Shown: positions 8,197 through 17,281, counted from the first letter of the stretch. The stretch is 64,000 nucleotides of DNA from JAJTHY01 sp964458795 (GCA_964458795.1 CAYWJW010000001.1:1-64000), one strand, 5' to 3'. A program made the numbers and translations. Notes: generated by a model not told the origin, from the sequence alone.

Positions 8197-9007
8197 TGAA
8201 ATTACAAAGCTGGGAATACTTGCGGGCTCCGGTAATTTACCAAAGCACGTGATAGAGGCTTGTAAAAGTAAAGGTATAAAGTACTGTGTAATTGGATTTG
8301 AAGATGAAACAGATTCAGGTATTTTAGCAGAAAATGCACACACATTTAAGGTTTATGCAGTCAGCAAAATCATAAATAAATTTAAGGAAGAAGGTGTTAC
8401 GCATGTTACCATGGCCGGTCGTGTAAAGAGAGCAGATCTAACAAGATTGCTCTTAGATATCAAAGGAGCAAAACTCCTTGCACTAATAATTAAAAGTGGT
8501 CTTGCGGATAACTCAATTCTCATGACAGTGCTCAATTTTATTGAGCGTGAAGGTTTCAAGATAATACCGCCGGAATCAATAGCAAGTGATGTAGTCATGC
8601 AGAAAGGATATATAACTAAGGCAAAACCGAATGAGTCTGCGGAAAAGGATATCCAGCAGGGTTTAAAAATTTTAAAGGGTATTGCAGGCTTTGATGTTGG
8701 GCAAGCGTTGGCCATTCAGGGGGGGCTTACACTTGGTGTGGAAGCTGCCGAAGGTACAGATGAACTAATTAGACGTTGTGGTGAAGTAAGGCAGACAGGA
8801 GAGGAAGCCCCAATTTTGATTAAGATCTCGAAACCAAATCAAGATCGTAGAGTAGATCTACCATGCATTGGACCTCAAACTATTGAAAATGCATTCAAAT
8901 ACGGTTTTCGCGGCATAGCAGTGGAAGCGGGGTCAACATTGATTCTTGACCAGGAAGAAACCGTGGATCTCGCCAATAAATACAAGATCTTCATTGTTGG
9001 GGTTTGA
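8186..9007 (+). CDS. lpxI: UDP-2,3-diacylglucosamine pyrophosphatase LpxI
   Basis: Makes lipid X from UDP-2,3-diacylglucosamine; the alphaproteobacterial replacement for LpxH. Conserved segments: LGILAGSGNLPKHV, VTMAGRVKR, EGTDELIRRCG and KPNQDRRVDLPCIGPQTI. The C-terminal half holds the catalytic residues in the known structure. 273 residues, full length. Its start lies within lpxA. In many alphaproteobacteria lpxB follows directly; here the operon ends and a toxin-antitoxin pair on the other strand follows. Confidence 0.95.
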   Translation: MLHSEITKLGILAGSGNLPKHVIEACKSKGIKYCVIGFEDETDSGILAENAHTFKVYAVSKIINKFKEEGVTHVTMAGRVKRADLTRLLLDIKGAKLLALIIKSGLADNSILMTVLNFIEREGFKIIPPESIASDVVMQKGYITKAKPNESAEKDIQQGLKILKGIAGFDVGQALAIQGGLTLGVEAAEGTDELIRRCGEVRQTGEEAPILIKISKPNQDRRVDLPCIGPQTIENAFKYGFRGIAVEAGSTLILDQEETVDLANKYKIFIVGV

Positions 9008-9019
9008 CTGTGCGAGGGG

Positions 9020-9283
9020 TTACTCATAGTGAGACCACATTCTGAGCACTTCTATAATTTTATTCGTCTCATCAATCTGATATATTAGTCTATGCTGTAT
9101 ATTAATACGTCTTGAGTAAAATCCTTTTAAATCACCAACTAACTTTTCATAAGGCGGAACAGTGGCAAAAGGATCAGTAGATAGCAGTTGAATCAAAGAC
9201 TGGCACTTTTCAGCTAAATTGGAGTTTTTGAGTTTCTTGGCATCCTTTTGTGCTTCTCTTGAGAATAAAATTCTATAAGTCAT
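9020..9283 (-). CDS. YoeB/Txe-family mRNA interferase toxin
   Basis: 87-residue RelE-superfamily toxin of the YoeB/Txe type, which cleaves mRNA in the ribosome A site. Family features: YRILFSREAQKDAKKLK, PYEKLVGDLKGFYSRRI, QHRLIYQI and the C-terminal RMWSHYE, where the terminal His-Tyr is part of the active site. Its start overlaps the antitoxin gene by 11 bp. The complete ending suggests an active toxin. Confidence 0.9.
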   Translation of the reverse strand: MTYRILFSREAQKDAKKLKNSNLAEKCQSLIQLLSTDPFATVPPYEKLVGDLKGFYSRRINIQHRLIYQIDETNKIIEVLRMWSHYE

Positions 9284-9524
9284 CCCAGTCTATATCCTCA
9301 GCGAAAGTCTCAATAGGTTCTGCACTTGCTTTTAAGATTGAATCTTTTAGGCCGGGCACTGAAGTGATATGTAAAGTTTCCATAAGCGCTCTATAATCTT
9401 CTTCTGGAATTAACACAGCTTTACCGCGCTTACCTATTATATAGGTTGCTTCATGGTATTTAACTGTATGGTCAATAATTTTAAACAGGTTAGCTCTAGC
9501 CTGACTAGTAGTGTATATTTCCAT
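9273..9524 (-). CDS. YefM/Phd-family antitoxin
   Basis: 83-residue partner of the YoeB-like toxin. The N-terminal DNA-binding and dimer part (YTTSQARANLFKIID, GKRGKAVLIPEEDYRALMET) is that of YefM/Phd. The acidic tail (EPIETFAEDIDWDDL) is the expected toxin-wrapping segment. It is upstream of the toxin, as in E. coli yefM-yoeB, and a TGTACA operator lies upstream. Confidence 0.9.
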   Translation of the reverse strand: MEIYTTSQARANLFKIIDHTVKYHEATYIIGKRGKAVLIPEEDYRALMETLHITSVPGLKDSILKASAEPIETFAEDIDWDDL

Positions 9525-9558
9525 ATATACTCCGGTTGAAACAGATTCTTAACCACCA

Positions 9559-9577
9559 TTGTACAACATATTGTACG
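9559..9577 (-). promoter_or_regulatory. Probable YefM/YoeB operator
   Basis: TTGTACAA (9559-9566) is followed by a second near-copy TTGTACG; the hexamers TGTACA (9560-9565) and TGTACG (9572-9577) are 12 bp apart centre to centre. The E. coli yefM-yoeB operator is built on TGTACA cores, which supports autoregulation here. The site lies about 35 bp upstream of the antitoxin start. Confidence 0.6.
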
Positions 9578-9602
9578 TAATTGGCAAGCTCAATTATGGA
9601 GC

Positions 9603-9833
9603 TTACAGTTTTGCATTATGAGATTTAGTAGCATCATCCCTATAGACCGAAAACTTAGTGCCGCTAATATGAAAGATTTGTTTGGTTTTGGATAGCTCGT
9701 TGAGGTACTGTATTACATCAGCTATTGTGTCGGAATCATCCCATATGATAGTTCCACCAGGCGCTAGAAGCTTGAATGCCTTTTCGGTATCGTTCTTAAC
9801 ATAAGAATAAGTGTGACCGCCGTCTACAAACAA
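9603..9833 (-). pseudogene. C-terminal remnant of a class I SAM methyltransferase
   Basis: The 76 readable residues match the second half of a Methyltransf_24-type enzyme: FVDGGHTYSYVKND, LLAPGGTIIWDD, then a short tail. The N-terminal half with the SAM-binding glycine motif is absent. In frame, codons extend upstream to CGLFVDGG and then meet a TAA near 9860, and there is no ATG. The 75-bp element copy at 9871 begins just beyond that, so the gene may have been cut by the event that placed the element. Confidence 0.6.
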
Positions 9834-9870
9834 TCCGCAAGGGTAGAATATATGAGTGATTTAAGAGCAT

Positions 9871-9946
9871 AAAAATATTTTGCACTGGGACTTCCATCGT
9901 GCTTTTAAGTCAAGTATACTAATAAATATAAGATAGAGAAAGTGTG
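9871..9946 (+). repeat. 75-bp ACTTCCAT/TATAYT element, copy C
   Basis: AAAAATATTTTGCACTGGGACTTCCAT, in two blocks, 17 nt, TATACT, AATAAATATAAGATAG, ending AAAGTGTG. It ends 11 bp before the GTG start of the cupin gene, so it must contain that gene's promoter or leader. Confidence 0.9.
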
Positions 9947-9957
9947 CATAGATTACA

Positions 9958-10416
9958 GTGAGTCACCATATAAACAGAAAATACCCATTTATTTTCATTA
10001 CTCTATTAATATTATTGGGAGCATATATTGTAGGAGGGAGAATGAATGAGAATAAAAGCGACCAATCGTACTTTATCATAACCGAACTATACACAGATGA
10101 TAAAGGAGATTCGAACTTTAGAGAGACCAAAATAAAAACAGAAGACCTGAAAAATCTAGGTTATTATTCTGATAAGACCAAAGCAAAGGCACTATCATTC
10201 AGGCATTCAGTTGCAGGTATGGTATTTGACTTTCATCCAGCGCCACAAAAGCAGTACATTGTATACTTATCTGGTAAGGCAGAGATAGAATTAAGTGATG
10301 GGCAAAAAAAGTTATTTAAAGCCGGAGATATTTTGTTGGCTAATGATATAGGTGGTAAAGGTCATAAGTCAACTATAGTTGAAAGTGGGCAGGCTTTAGT
10401 AATTGAGGTGGAATGA
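9958..10416 (+). CDS. Membrane-anchored cupin-domain protein
   Basis: 152 residues. One N-terminal membrane segment (about 9-27, FIFITLLILLGAYIVGG) is followed by a cupin barrel: VFDFHPAPQKQYIVYLSG, a Gly, then FKAGDILLANDIGG-KGHKS. The His and Gly positions are those of the two cupin motifs, although several metal ligands are not certain. Probably periplasmic, anchored. Function unknown. The start is GTG 9958, directly after the conserved element. A palindrome-rich repeat follows. Confidence 0.72.
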   Translation: MSHHINRKYPFIFITLLILLGAYIVGGRMNENKSDQSYFIITELYTDDKGDSNFRETKIKTEDLKNLGYYSDKTKAKALSFRHSVAGMVFDFHPAPQKQYIVYLSGKAEIELSDGQKKLFKAGDILLANDIGGKGHKSTIVESGQALVIEVE

Positions 10417-10451
10417 TTTTAATCTCATAAGTATTCTTCAACAAAAATAAT

Positions 10452-10560
10452 GTCATACCGGACTTGATCCGGTATCCATTTTAAGGCATCTATAAAGTTT
10501 AAAAGGTAGTTTTCCGTTGAGATATGGATCACCTGATCAAGTTAGGTGAGGACAGTGATG
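10452..10560 (+). repeat. Paired ACTTGATC palindromes
   Basis: ATACCGGA-CTTGA-TCCGGTAT (10455-10475) is a perfect palindrome apart from the centre. About 55 nt later comes an opposed weaker one, ACCTGATCAAGTTAGGT. This GTCAT-(palindrome)-ATCCAT form is a widespread intergenic repeat of alphaproteobacteria. Same family at 23139, 49800 and 59770. Confidence 0.75.
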
Positions 10561-10683
10561 GTGACGCAATTTTTTTAACCATAACTTTCTTACCTCATAT
10601 ACTGCAAGTCACTGAAATATTAGCTGACGAAATTACCCTATTGGTATAGACTAACAGGTAAGTAGAATTAAGATCGGACCAGC

Positions 10684-11568
10684 ATGTTCAAAGGGATAAT
10701 TACGGCGCTTATTACACCATTTAAAAATGGTAAGTTTGACAGCAAGGCTTTTGAGGGTCTGGTAGACTGGCAGATAAAAGAAGGTGTGCATGGGTTGGTT
10801 ATAGGTGGCACCACGGGTGAGAGTCCAACTATCGAGGAAGATGAATTGACCCAGATGATAAACATTGCGGTTAATACCTCAAATAGTAGGGTTCCGGTTA
10901 TCATCGGTACTGGCTCAAACTCTACTAAAAAAACTATTCGGCTCACGCAAACGGCTCAAAAATTGGGTGCAAATGCTGCTATAGTGGTTGCTCCCTATTA
11001 CAACAGACCATCACAGGCTGGTCTTTATGAACACTATAAGGCCATTCATGATGAATCTGATTTACCTATAATAATCTATAATGTTCCAAGTCGTACATCA
11101 GTAGATATAAGTGCTGATACACTCGGCAAACTTGCCGCCCTTTCCAGAATAATTGGAGTAAAAGAATGTAGTGTTGATGTTAACAGGCCAGTTAGTCTAG
11201 GCAAAATTATTGACTCATTGGGTAAAGATAATTTCGTAATGGTTACTGGCAATGACCAAGAAGCATTGTCATTCAACGCAAGTGGGGGCAAGGGCTGCAT
11301 TTCGGTAACAGCTAATGTAGCGCCAAGAGCTTTAGCAAGGATGCAAGAATTAATGCTAGAAGGTAATTTTGCGGAAGCCTTGAACGTACATAAAAAGATG
11401 ATGGTGCTACATGATGCAATGTTCTGTGAGGTGAATCCGGTTCCAGTAAAATATGCGTTATCACTGATGGGCAAAGTAGCTGATGAAGTAAGGCTTCCGC
11501 TTGTGGGTCTAAGTGAAGCTAGTAAGAACAAAGTTGAAAATGCGATGAAAGCAGTTGGATTGATATAG
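10684..11568 (+). CDS. dapA: 4-hydroxy-tetrahydrodipicolinate synthase
   Basis: Condenses pyruvate with aspartate semialdehyde in lysine and diaminopimelate synthesis, needed for peptidoglycan. TIM barrel. Motifs: GGTTGESPTIEEDE, the active-site Tyr in APYYNRPSQAGLYEHY, IIYNVPSRTSVDI and the Schiff-base Lys in IGVKECS. 294 residues, full length. First of a tight run dapA-holB-lspA-uvrB; holB begins one base after its stop. Confidence 0.97.
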   Translation: MFKGIITALITPFKNGKFDSKAFEGLVDWQIKEGVHGLVIGGTTGESPTIEEDELTQMINIAVNTSNSRVPVIIGTGSNSTKKTIRLTQTAQKLGANAAIVVAPYYNRPSQAGLYEHYKAIHDESDLPIIIYNVPSRTSVDISADTLGKLAALSRIIGVKECSVDVNRPVSLGKIIDSLGKDNFVMVTGNDQEALSFNASGGKGCISVTANVAPRALARMQELMLEGNFAEALNVHKKMMVLHDAMFCEVNPVPVKYALSLMGKVADEVRLPLVGLSEASKNKVENAMKAVGLI

Positions 11569-11569
11569 T

Positions 11570-12484
11570 ATGAAGCATCCCAGGTACAGCAAGCATATAT
11601 ACGGACATGATGAAGCAATTAATGCGTTCAAGAGAGCGTTAGATTCGAATAAACTTCACCATGCTTGGTTGCTGTATGGCCCTAAAGGTGTAGGTAAAGC
11701 GTCTACAGCATACCAGTTTGCCAACTATCTACTTGGCGCTGATGAGCGCGCTAGCAAACTTATAGAAAGCAGGACACATCCGGATCTGTTTGTCATTCAA
11801 AGCGAGTCTGATGAAAATAAATCTGGGGCAGAAATTAAGATTGAAGAAGTACGCAAGCTTTTAGACTTCTTGCATATGACCCCAGCGCTTGCAAAGCGTA
11901 AGGTTGTTATAATAGATCCAGTAGAAATGCTTAATAACAACGGTGCAAATGCTATCCTTAAGGCGCTTGAGGAGCCAGCTGTGCACACTACCTTTTTGCT
12001 AGTGTGCAACTCATTTGGTGCGCTTCCCGCTACCATTAAGTCGCGCTGTTCAGTGTTAAAATTTAAACCGCTCAATAAAGAAGACTTTGAAAGCGCTCTA
12101 GCATTGCTTGATATACAAAATGAATGGTCTGAGAGCTTGTATGAAATAAGTAACGGATCTCTACATATGGCTTCTATTCTAGCGGATCCAAAGCATTTCG
12201 AGCTCTTAGGTAGAATTCGGAATGCTATTGATATCTCGCCTCAACTAGGGTTGGCTGAGCTATTAGCTCTTAAAAAGGCACTTACAAATGATGAGGCTTG
12301 GAATTGTTTTACCTATGCTGTTTTGCGGTTAATGCTTATAAAAATCAAGCAAGCGGCGCTTAAGGGGGAAGATATAGATTCGCTAGTTGATTGGTACAAT
12401 GGAACATTGCAGCTAATGCAGGATAAAGAAATATTTAATTTGGATCAGGAAAATGTCGCGCTTACTATCCTTTCTAAAAGCTAA
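11570..12484 (+). CDS. holB: DNA polymerase III delta' subunit
   Basis: Clamp-loader subunit. AAA+ module with Walker A GPKGVGKAS (about 42-50) and the SRC-type motif IKSRC in ALPATIKSRCSVLKF. It keeps the P-loop lysine, unlike some delta' proteins. The Cys4 zinc site of E. coli delta' is absent, as in many alphaproteobacteria. 304 residues. The end overlaps lspA by 32 bp. Confidence 0.92.
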   Translation: MKHPRYSKHIYGHDEAINAFKRALDSNKLHHAWLLYGPKGVGKASTAYQFANYLLGADERASKLIESRTHPDLFVIQSESDENKSGAEIKIEEVRKLLDFLHMTPALAKRKVVIIDPVEMLNNNGANAILKALEEPAVHTTFLLVCNSFGALPATIKSRCSVLKFKPLNKEDFESALALLDIQNEWSESLYEISNGSLHMASILADPKHFELLGRIRNAIDISPQLGLAELLALKKALTNDEAWNCFTYAVLRLMLIKIKQAALKGEDIDSLVDWYNGTLQLMQDKEIFNLDQENVALTILSKS

Positions 12485-12962
12485 TAAAAAAATAATAAGT
12501 ATAGCGCTTACTGCCATTTTGGCTTTCAAAGTGGCGGTCATAGATCAATTTACTAAGGTGGCTGTGCTACAGTATTTTGAAAACATAAGTGAGAATCTGG
12601 TGATTATGCCGATCTTGAATATAGTAAAGGTATATAATAAAGGTATTAGTTTCGGTTTGTTTAATGAATTTGCAAACGGCAACATAGTTCTATCTATACT
12701 AGTTGTAGGAATACTTATTGGATTATGGGTATGGTTTTTGCGCAATCTAGTATTTTTCAATATATTGCCTATTGGTCTTATAACTGGGGGTGCTATTGGG
12801 AACCTAATTGATAGAATGATTCGTCCAGGAGTCTTTGACTTTATAGATTTTCATTGGAAGCAATGGCATTATCCCGCCTTCAATATTGCTGATGGCGCAA
12901 TAGTCTTAGGTGTGGTAATATTAATGCTTGGTACATTAAGAACTGATAGAAGTAAAAATTGA
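12453..12962 (+). CDS. lspA: Lipoprotein signal peptidase
   Basis: Aspartyl membrane protease that cleaves prolipoproteins such as the one at 52163-52744. Four membrane segments. The two catalytic Asp residues are in GNLIDRMI and [18 protein letters not shown] is the conserved N-terminal motif. 169 residues. The start ATG 12453 lies inside holB; no later start fits the first helix. Its TGA overlaps the TTG start of uvrB. Confidence 0.95.
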   Translation: MSRLLSFLKANKKIISIALTAILAFKVAVIDQFTKVAVLQYFENISENLVIMPILNIVKVYNKGISFGLFNEFANGNIVLSILVVGILIGLWVWFLRNLVFFNILPIGLITGGAIGNLIDRMIRPGVFDFIDFHWKQWHYPAFNIADGAIVLGVVILMLGTLRTDRSKN

Positions 12963-14944
12963 TCCCTACTGGTAGTTTTAAAATAGAATCTAGTTATAGT
13001 TTAGCTGGTGATCAGCCTAAAGCAGTTGATTCATTAGTTGAAGGTTTAAAGGCTGGTAAGCGCAACCAAGTTTTACTTGGTGCAACTGGCACAGGGAAGA
13101 CTTTTACCATGGCAAACGTTATAGCGCGCACTAATAGACCCGCGATTATTATGGCTCATAATAAAACTCTAGCCGCTCAGCTCTATAGTGAGATGAAGTC
13201 ATTCTTCCCAAATAATGCAGTTGAGTATTTCGTTTCATACTATGATTATTATCAGCCTGAAGCCTACATTCCAAGGACGGATTTATTCATAGAGAAGGAT
13301 TCACAGATCAATGAGCAGATAGATCTAATGCGTCACTCAGCAACACGCGCGCTTTTGGAGCGTAGAGATGTTATAGTGGTTGCGTCGGTCTCATGCATAT
13401 ATGGGCTCGGTTCGCCAGAGTGGTATCAGAAAATGATTCTGAATCTGGCAAAGGGATTGAAAATGGGTCGCAACCTATTGATGGAAAAGCTAATTGAGCT
13501 TCAATATAAACGCAACGATATTGACTTTCAAAGGGGCACCTTCCGTGTGAGAGGCGATACTTTAGATGTATTCCCATCGCACTATCAAGACCGCGCTTGG
13601 CGCATCAGTTTTTTCGGACAAGAAATTGATAATATCTATGAATTTGACCCATTAACTGGCGAGCGTACAGAGAAATTAGAGAAAGTGAATATATTTGCAA
13701 ACAGCCACTATATAACCCCTAGGCCAACGCTCGAGCAGTCTATCAAATTAATAAAGCGCGAAATGAAAGAGCGAGTCAAATGGTTTCATGAACATAATAG
13801 GCTAATAGAAGCCCAGCGTATTGAGCAGCGCACACAGTTTGATTTGGAGATGATTTTAGAAAGTGGGGCATGCAAAGGTATTGAAAACTATTCACGCTAT
13901 CTCTCAGGCCGCGGACCTGGAGAGCCTCCACCTACTTTATTTGAATATCTACCTAGCGATGCACTACTTTTTGTAGATGAGAGCCATGTAAGTGTATCTC
14001 AGGTTGGTGGTATGTATAATGGAGATAGGGCTCGCAAGCAGACGTTGGTTGAATACGGTTTTAGGTTGCCATCTGCCATGGATAATCGTCCACTAAAATT
14101 TGAAGAGTGGGATCAAATGAGACCGCAAACTATATTTGTGTCAGCAACTCCAGCAGCTCTTGAATTACAACTGGCAGGCGGTGAATATGTTGAACAAATA
14201 ATTCGTCCCACAGGTCTTATAGACCCTGAATGCATTATAAGACCAGCTAGCTCACAGGTAGATGATTTGCTCAGAGAGTGTCGCGCTATGGTTGAGCAAG
14301 GATCTAGGGTGCTAGTAACTACGCTTACTAAAAAAATGGCAGAAGATTTAACAGATTACTTAACAGAGATAGGTGTAAAGGCAGTTTATTTGCATTCAGA
14401 TATTGTCACACTAGAGCGCATAGAAATAATCCAAGCTTTACGTAGCGGTATCCATGATGTGCTTGTAGGGGTTAATCTACTCAGAGAAGGTTTGGATATA
14501 CCGGAGTGCGCACTTGTTGCAATACTTGATGCTGATAAGGAAGGATTCCTGCGCTCTAAAACAGCTTTGATCCAGACCATAGGTCGAGCGGCGCGTAATA
14601 TTGGTGGGCGAGTAATTCTATATGCCGATAAAATGACCAACTCTATGGGTGGTGCAATTGAGGAGACTAATAGAAGGAGAGCCATCCAAATTGCACATAA
14701 TGAGAAGCATGGTATAACTCCTGAATCAGTTAAGAAGGAGCTTGGCAAAATTATTCAAGCAGCAGTAGGGGCTGAGGTAAGTGAAGATGAGATCAAGTTG
14801 CTTAAACGCAAAGATCTTAAAGCCTATATAGATAAACTAAGTAAGCAAATGATGGCCCATGCCGCCAAGCAGGAGTTTGAACAAGCAGCCGGCATACGCG
14901 ATCGCTTAGCGAGAATTAAGGAAGAGATGGTTGAATTAGCTTAG
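12959..14944 (+). CDS. uvrB: UvrABC system subunit B
   Basis: Nucleotide-excision repair damage-verifying helicase. Walker [14 protein letters not shown], the beta-hairpin [12 protein letters not shown] that clamps the strand, DEXX-type LLFVDESHV, helicase motif [14 protein letters not shown], and a C-terminal UVR domain that contacts UvrC. 661 residues, full length. The start is TTG 12959, overlapping the lspA stop by 4 bp (TTGA). Confidence 0.97.
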   Translation: MIPTGSFKIESSYSLAGDQPKAVDSLVEGLKAGKRNQVLLGATGTGKTFTMANVIARTNRPAIIMAHNKTLAAQLYSEMKSFFPNNAVEYFVSYYDYYQPEAYIPRTDLFIEKDSQINEQIDLMRHSATRALLERRDVIVVASVSCIYGLGSPEWYQKMILNLAKGLKMGRNLLMEKLIELQYKRNDIDFQRGTFRVRGDTLDVFPSHYQDRAWRISFFGQEIDNIYEFDPLTGERTEKLEKVNIFANSHYITPRPTLEQSIKLIKREMKERVKWFHEHNRLIEAQRIEQRTQFDLEMILESGACKGIENYSRYLSGRGPGEPPPTLFEYLPSDALLFVDESHVSVSQVGGMYNGDRARKQTLVEYGFRLPSAMDNRPLKFEEWDQMRPQTIFVSATPAALELQLAGGEYVEQIIRPTGLIDPECIIRPASSQVDDLLRECRAMVEQGSRVLVTTLTKKMAEDLTDYLTEIGVKAVYLHSDIVTLERIEIIQALRSGIHDVLVGVNLLREGLDIPECALVAILDADKEGFLRSKTALIQTIGRAARNIGGRVILYADKMTNSMGGAIEETNRRRAIQIAHNEKHGITPESVKKELGKIIQAAVGAEVSEDEIKLLKRKDLKAYIDKLSKQMMAHAAKQEFEQAAGIRDRLARIKEEMVELA

Positions 14945-15036
14945 GAAACTTCCATAATTCTGAAAAACTCGATTGAATAGTGCTAAATAATTGGCTATAT
15001 TCAACACTGGAAAAATTATGCTCATGAATTTTGTGT

Positions 15037-15153
15037 ATGCCTAGTAAATTATATGCAGCTATGCTAGAGTCGGCAGATGATGCCGATTTGATCAAGTTAG
15101 TGAAAGAGCGTCAGAATGAAGAGGCATTTGAAGTTGATATAAATGATTTATAG
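15037..15153 (+). CDS. Small antitoxin-like ORF, orphan
   Basis: 38 codons. The C-terminal part, ESADDADLIKLVKERQNEE then EVDINDL, resembles the acidic linker-and-tail region of RelB/Phd-type antitoxins, where a run such as ED-ADL-ER is followed by a short acidic-hydrophobic tail. There is no DNA-binding part and no adjacent toxin gene. It may be a remnant or a free antitoxin. No clear ribosome site. Low confidence. Confidence 0.3.
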   Translation: MPSKLYAAMLESADDADLIKLVKERQNEEAFEVDINDL

Positions 15154-15156
15154 ATA

Positions 15157-16302
15157 CTAAAACAAATACCCCAAGCGTATCTTAAATAAACTAAGCTTTG
15201 GTTTAAAGGTATAAACAGCACCATTTGGAGCAGTTCCGCTTGACTTATCATAAGAGGTTAAAGTCCATTCGCCACCAAACATCATGGAATCGCTAACCAT
15301 GGTTTCAAAGCCAACACCGAATAAGTTTCCTCTTACGCGTTTCTTACTATTTATAATAAGATCTCCACCTGGACCGGCACCTGAAACACTGTACTTGAAT
15401 TTAGACTCCTCAATTCCTATTTTGATACTAGCAATCCAGTAATTCATAATGAGTCCCCCGCGTATTGCTGCACTGTAATTACTTGATCCTTTACCACTGG
15501 CTGTTAGTGGGAAAGCGGTGAAATAGCCTTTGACTCCATCCCGTCCTCCACCAAGTTCAAGTCCTATTATGCCAGTATCACTAAATTGTTTTTGGTAGCC
15601 AGCATGCAACCCATAAGCTACTCCTCTAGCGCCAATATGGCCACCTGATGTTGCTCCTATTGCCGGACCTAGGCCTATGCTACTCTTAACATCTCCGATG
15701 CCATAACCGCCATTTATCCCAATATAGAACCCTTCCATATGTGGTTCTTCATAGTCATTAGCTGCAGCTACGGGTTTTACGGCTGTAGTTACAGGTAAAG
15801 GTGGGTTTTGAGGGCACGATTCGCACATCATACGTGGTTTTGGAGGGCACGATTCACACGTGGTAGTAGATGTATGCGTACACATCATACGTGGTTTTGG
15901 AGGGCATAAATCGCACGTAGTAGTTGATGCATGGTTACACATCATGCGTGGTTTTGAAGAACATAGATCGCATATGATATTTGATGCGTGTGTGCATGTC
16001 ATGCGCGGTTTTGAAGGACATAAATCGCAAGTGGTGGTTGATGCATGATTGCACATCATGCGAGGTTTTGAGGTGCATAAGTCACAAGTGATATTTGATT
16101 CATGTGTGCATGTCATACGCGGTTTTGCAGGGCATGATTCACACGTAGTGCTTGGCGGGTGGGCGCACATCATGTAAGATGTATATGAGTCTCTAGGAGG
16201 ACGTGGTTTGGTGGATCCACACAAGTCGCACGCGTATGCTAGGCTGTTAAATAAGCTCCAGATTGCGATAATGCATATGAGAATTAAATTAGATATTTTC
16301 AT
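15157..16302 (-). CDS. Outer-membrane beta-barrel with Cys/His/Met repeat array
   Basis: 381 residues in three parts. A signal peptide (1-24, cleavage after AYA). A region of 19-residue repeats at about 44-168, with the pattern KPRMxC-x-H-x5-C-x2-C (for example KPRMMCNHASTTTCDLC). Then a porin-like barrel at about 188-381, starting MEGFYIGINGGY and ending in the terminal aromatic GYLF used for outer-membrane insertion. Barrel strands alternate in the style of the small Omp25/OmpA-like barrels of alphaproteobacteria. The repeat arm would lie in the periplasm or outside. A close paralogue with almost no repeats lies next to it. Function of the arm is unknown; metal binding is a guess from its C-x-H...C-x2-C spacing. 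Confidence 0.85.
   Translation of the reverse strand: MKISNLILICIIAIWSLFNSLAYACDLCGSTKPRPPRDSYTSYMMCAHPPSTTCESCPAKPRMTCTHESNITCDLCTSKPRMMCNHASTTTCDLCPSKPRMTCTHASNIICDLCSSKPRMMCNHASTTTCDLCPPKPRMMCTHTSTTTCESCPPKPRMMCESCPQNPPLPVTTAVKPVAAANDYEEPHMEGFYIGINGGYGIGDVKSSIGLGPAIGATSGGHIGARGVAYGLHAGYQKQFSDTGIIGLELGGGRDGVKGYFTAFPLTASGKGSSNYSAAIRGGLIMNYWIASIKIGIEESKFKYSVSGAGPGGDLIINSKKRVRGNLFGVGFETMVSDSMMFGGEWTLTSYDKSSGTAPNGAVYTFKPKLSLFKIRLGYLF
15841..16173 (-). repeat. 57-bp tandem repeats coding a CxHx5CxxC array
   Basis: Five full 57-bp units (15841-16125) plus one diverged unit before them code 19-residue repeats within the barrel gene. Odd and even units alternate between two versions (TCTHxSN and MCNHASTTT), which suggests growth by duplication of pairs. 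The paralogue at 16430 has one such unit. Confidence 0.85.
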
Positions 16303-16429
16303 ATATCATTCCTAATTAAACTATTAGCACTTTAAAAAATGCTAATATACCTTTTGTACTCATGCAATGTTATTTAAGAAATATATAGCTGTGGTTAAGT
16401 CAGTATAACAGGATAGCAGCGTTATATAG

Positions 16430-17281
16430 TTAGAACAGGTATCCTAAGCGCATTTTAAAGGCACCAAGCTTTGGTTTAAGGCTATATACAATTCCATTTT
16501 GAGAAGTGCCGCTAATACTTTTATAAGTAGTAATGGTCCACTCACCGCCAAACATCACATTATCACTCACCATGGTTTCAAAGCCAATACCAAGCAGATT
16601 TCCTCTCGTTCGCTTTGAACTGCCTAAAATTAAATTCCCACTGGGATTTATACTATCTGTAACTGAGCCTTTAAGTTTAGTTTCTTCAATTCCTAGTTTA
16701 ATACTAACCAACCAGTAATTCATAATAAGCCCAGCACGTATGGCTGCGCTGTAGCTGCTAGATCCTTTAAAAGCTACTGTTATTGGGGGGTCAGTAAAGG
16801 AACCTTTAATTCCATCGCGTCCCCCGTCTAGTTCAAATCCTACTACTCCTATGTCACTAAATTGCTTTTGATATCCGGCATGTAAGCCATAAATTACGCC
16901 TCTAGCACCCAGATGGCCTCCCGAGCTTGGCATAAAGCTGTTTGTTATACCAGTTTTGACATCGCCTATGCTATAACCGCCATTTATTCCGACATATAAT
17001 CCCTCCATATGCGGCTCTTCATAGTCATTCGCTGTAGCAACTACAGGTTTTACAGATGTGGATATTTGTGGTGGGTTACTAGGATGCGGTTCGCACATCA
17101 TGTATGTTTTTGGAGGACATGAATTGCATATAGTACTTTGGGGATGTGCACACATCATATAAGATGTATATGAGTCTCTAGGAGGGCGCGGGTTGGTGGA
17201 CCCACATAAATCGCAAGCATAAGCTACACTGTTAAGTAAGCTCCAGAGTATGATAATGTATAAAAGATTAGATATTCTCAT
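16430..17281 (-). CDS. Outer-membrane beta-barrel, paralogue with short arm
   Basis: 283 residues. Signal peptide of about 22 residues (ends VAYA), then the same opening as its neighbour (CDLCGSTNPRPPRDSYTSY), but only MMCAHPQSTICNSC before the barrel. The barrel (MEGLYVGINGGY to MRLGYLF) is clearly homologous to that of 15157-16302. The 5' flanks of both genes also match (reverse complement of ACTCATGCAATGTTATTTAA near 16355 and 17338), so the whole unit was duplicated. The repeat arm was then expanded in one copy or lost in the other. Confidence 0.83.
   Translation of the reverse strand: MRISNLLYIIILWSLLNSVAYACDLCGSTNPRPPRDSYTSYMMCAHPQSTICNSCPPKTYMMCEPHPSNPPQISTSVKPVVATANDYEEPHMEGLYVGINGGYSIGDVKTGITNSFMPSSGGHLGARGVIYGLHAGYQKQFSDIGVVGFELDGGRDGIKGSFTDPPITVAFKGSSSYSAAIRAGLIMNYWLVSIKLGIEETKLKGSVTDSINPSGNLILGSSKRTRGNLLGIGFETMVSDNVMFGGEWTITTYKSISGTSQNGIVYSLKPKLGAFKMRLGYLF

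Noticed and set aside
9020..10416. A genomic island or prophage around the toxin-antitoxin pair
   Set aside because: No integrase, tRNA edge or direct repeats; only a TA pair, a gene remnant and a cupin gene.
14945..14960. ACTTCCAT-like string after uvrB as another 75-bp element
   Set aside because: AACTTCCATAATTC is present but TATAYT at 17-18 nt and the AAGTGTG tail are missing.
15841..16173. Repeats in the barrel gene as a CRISPR array
   Set aside because: The 57-bp units are contiguous with no spacers and stay in frame in a coding sequence.
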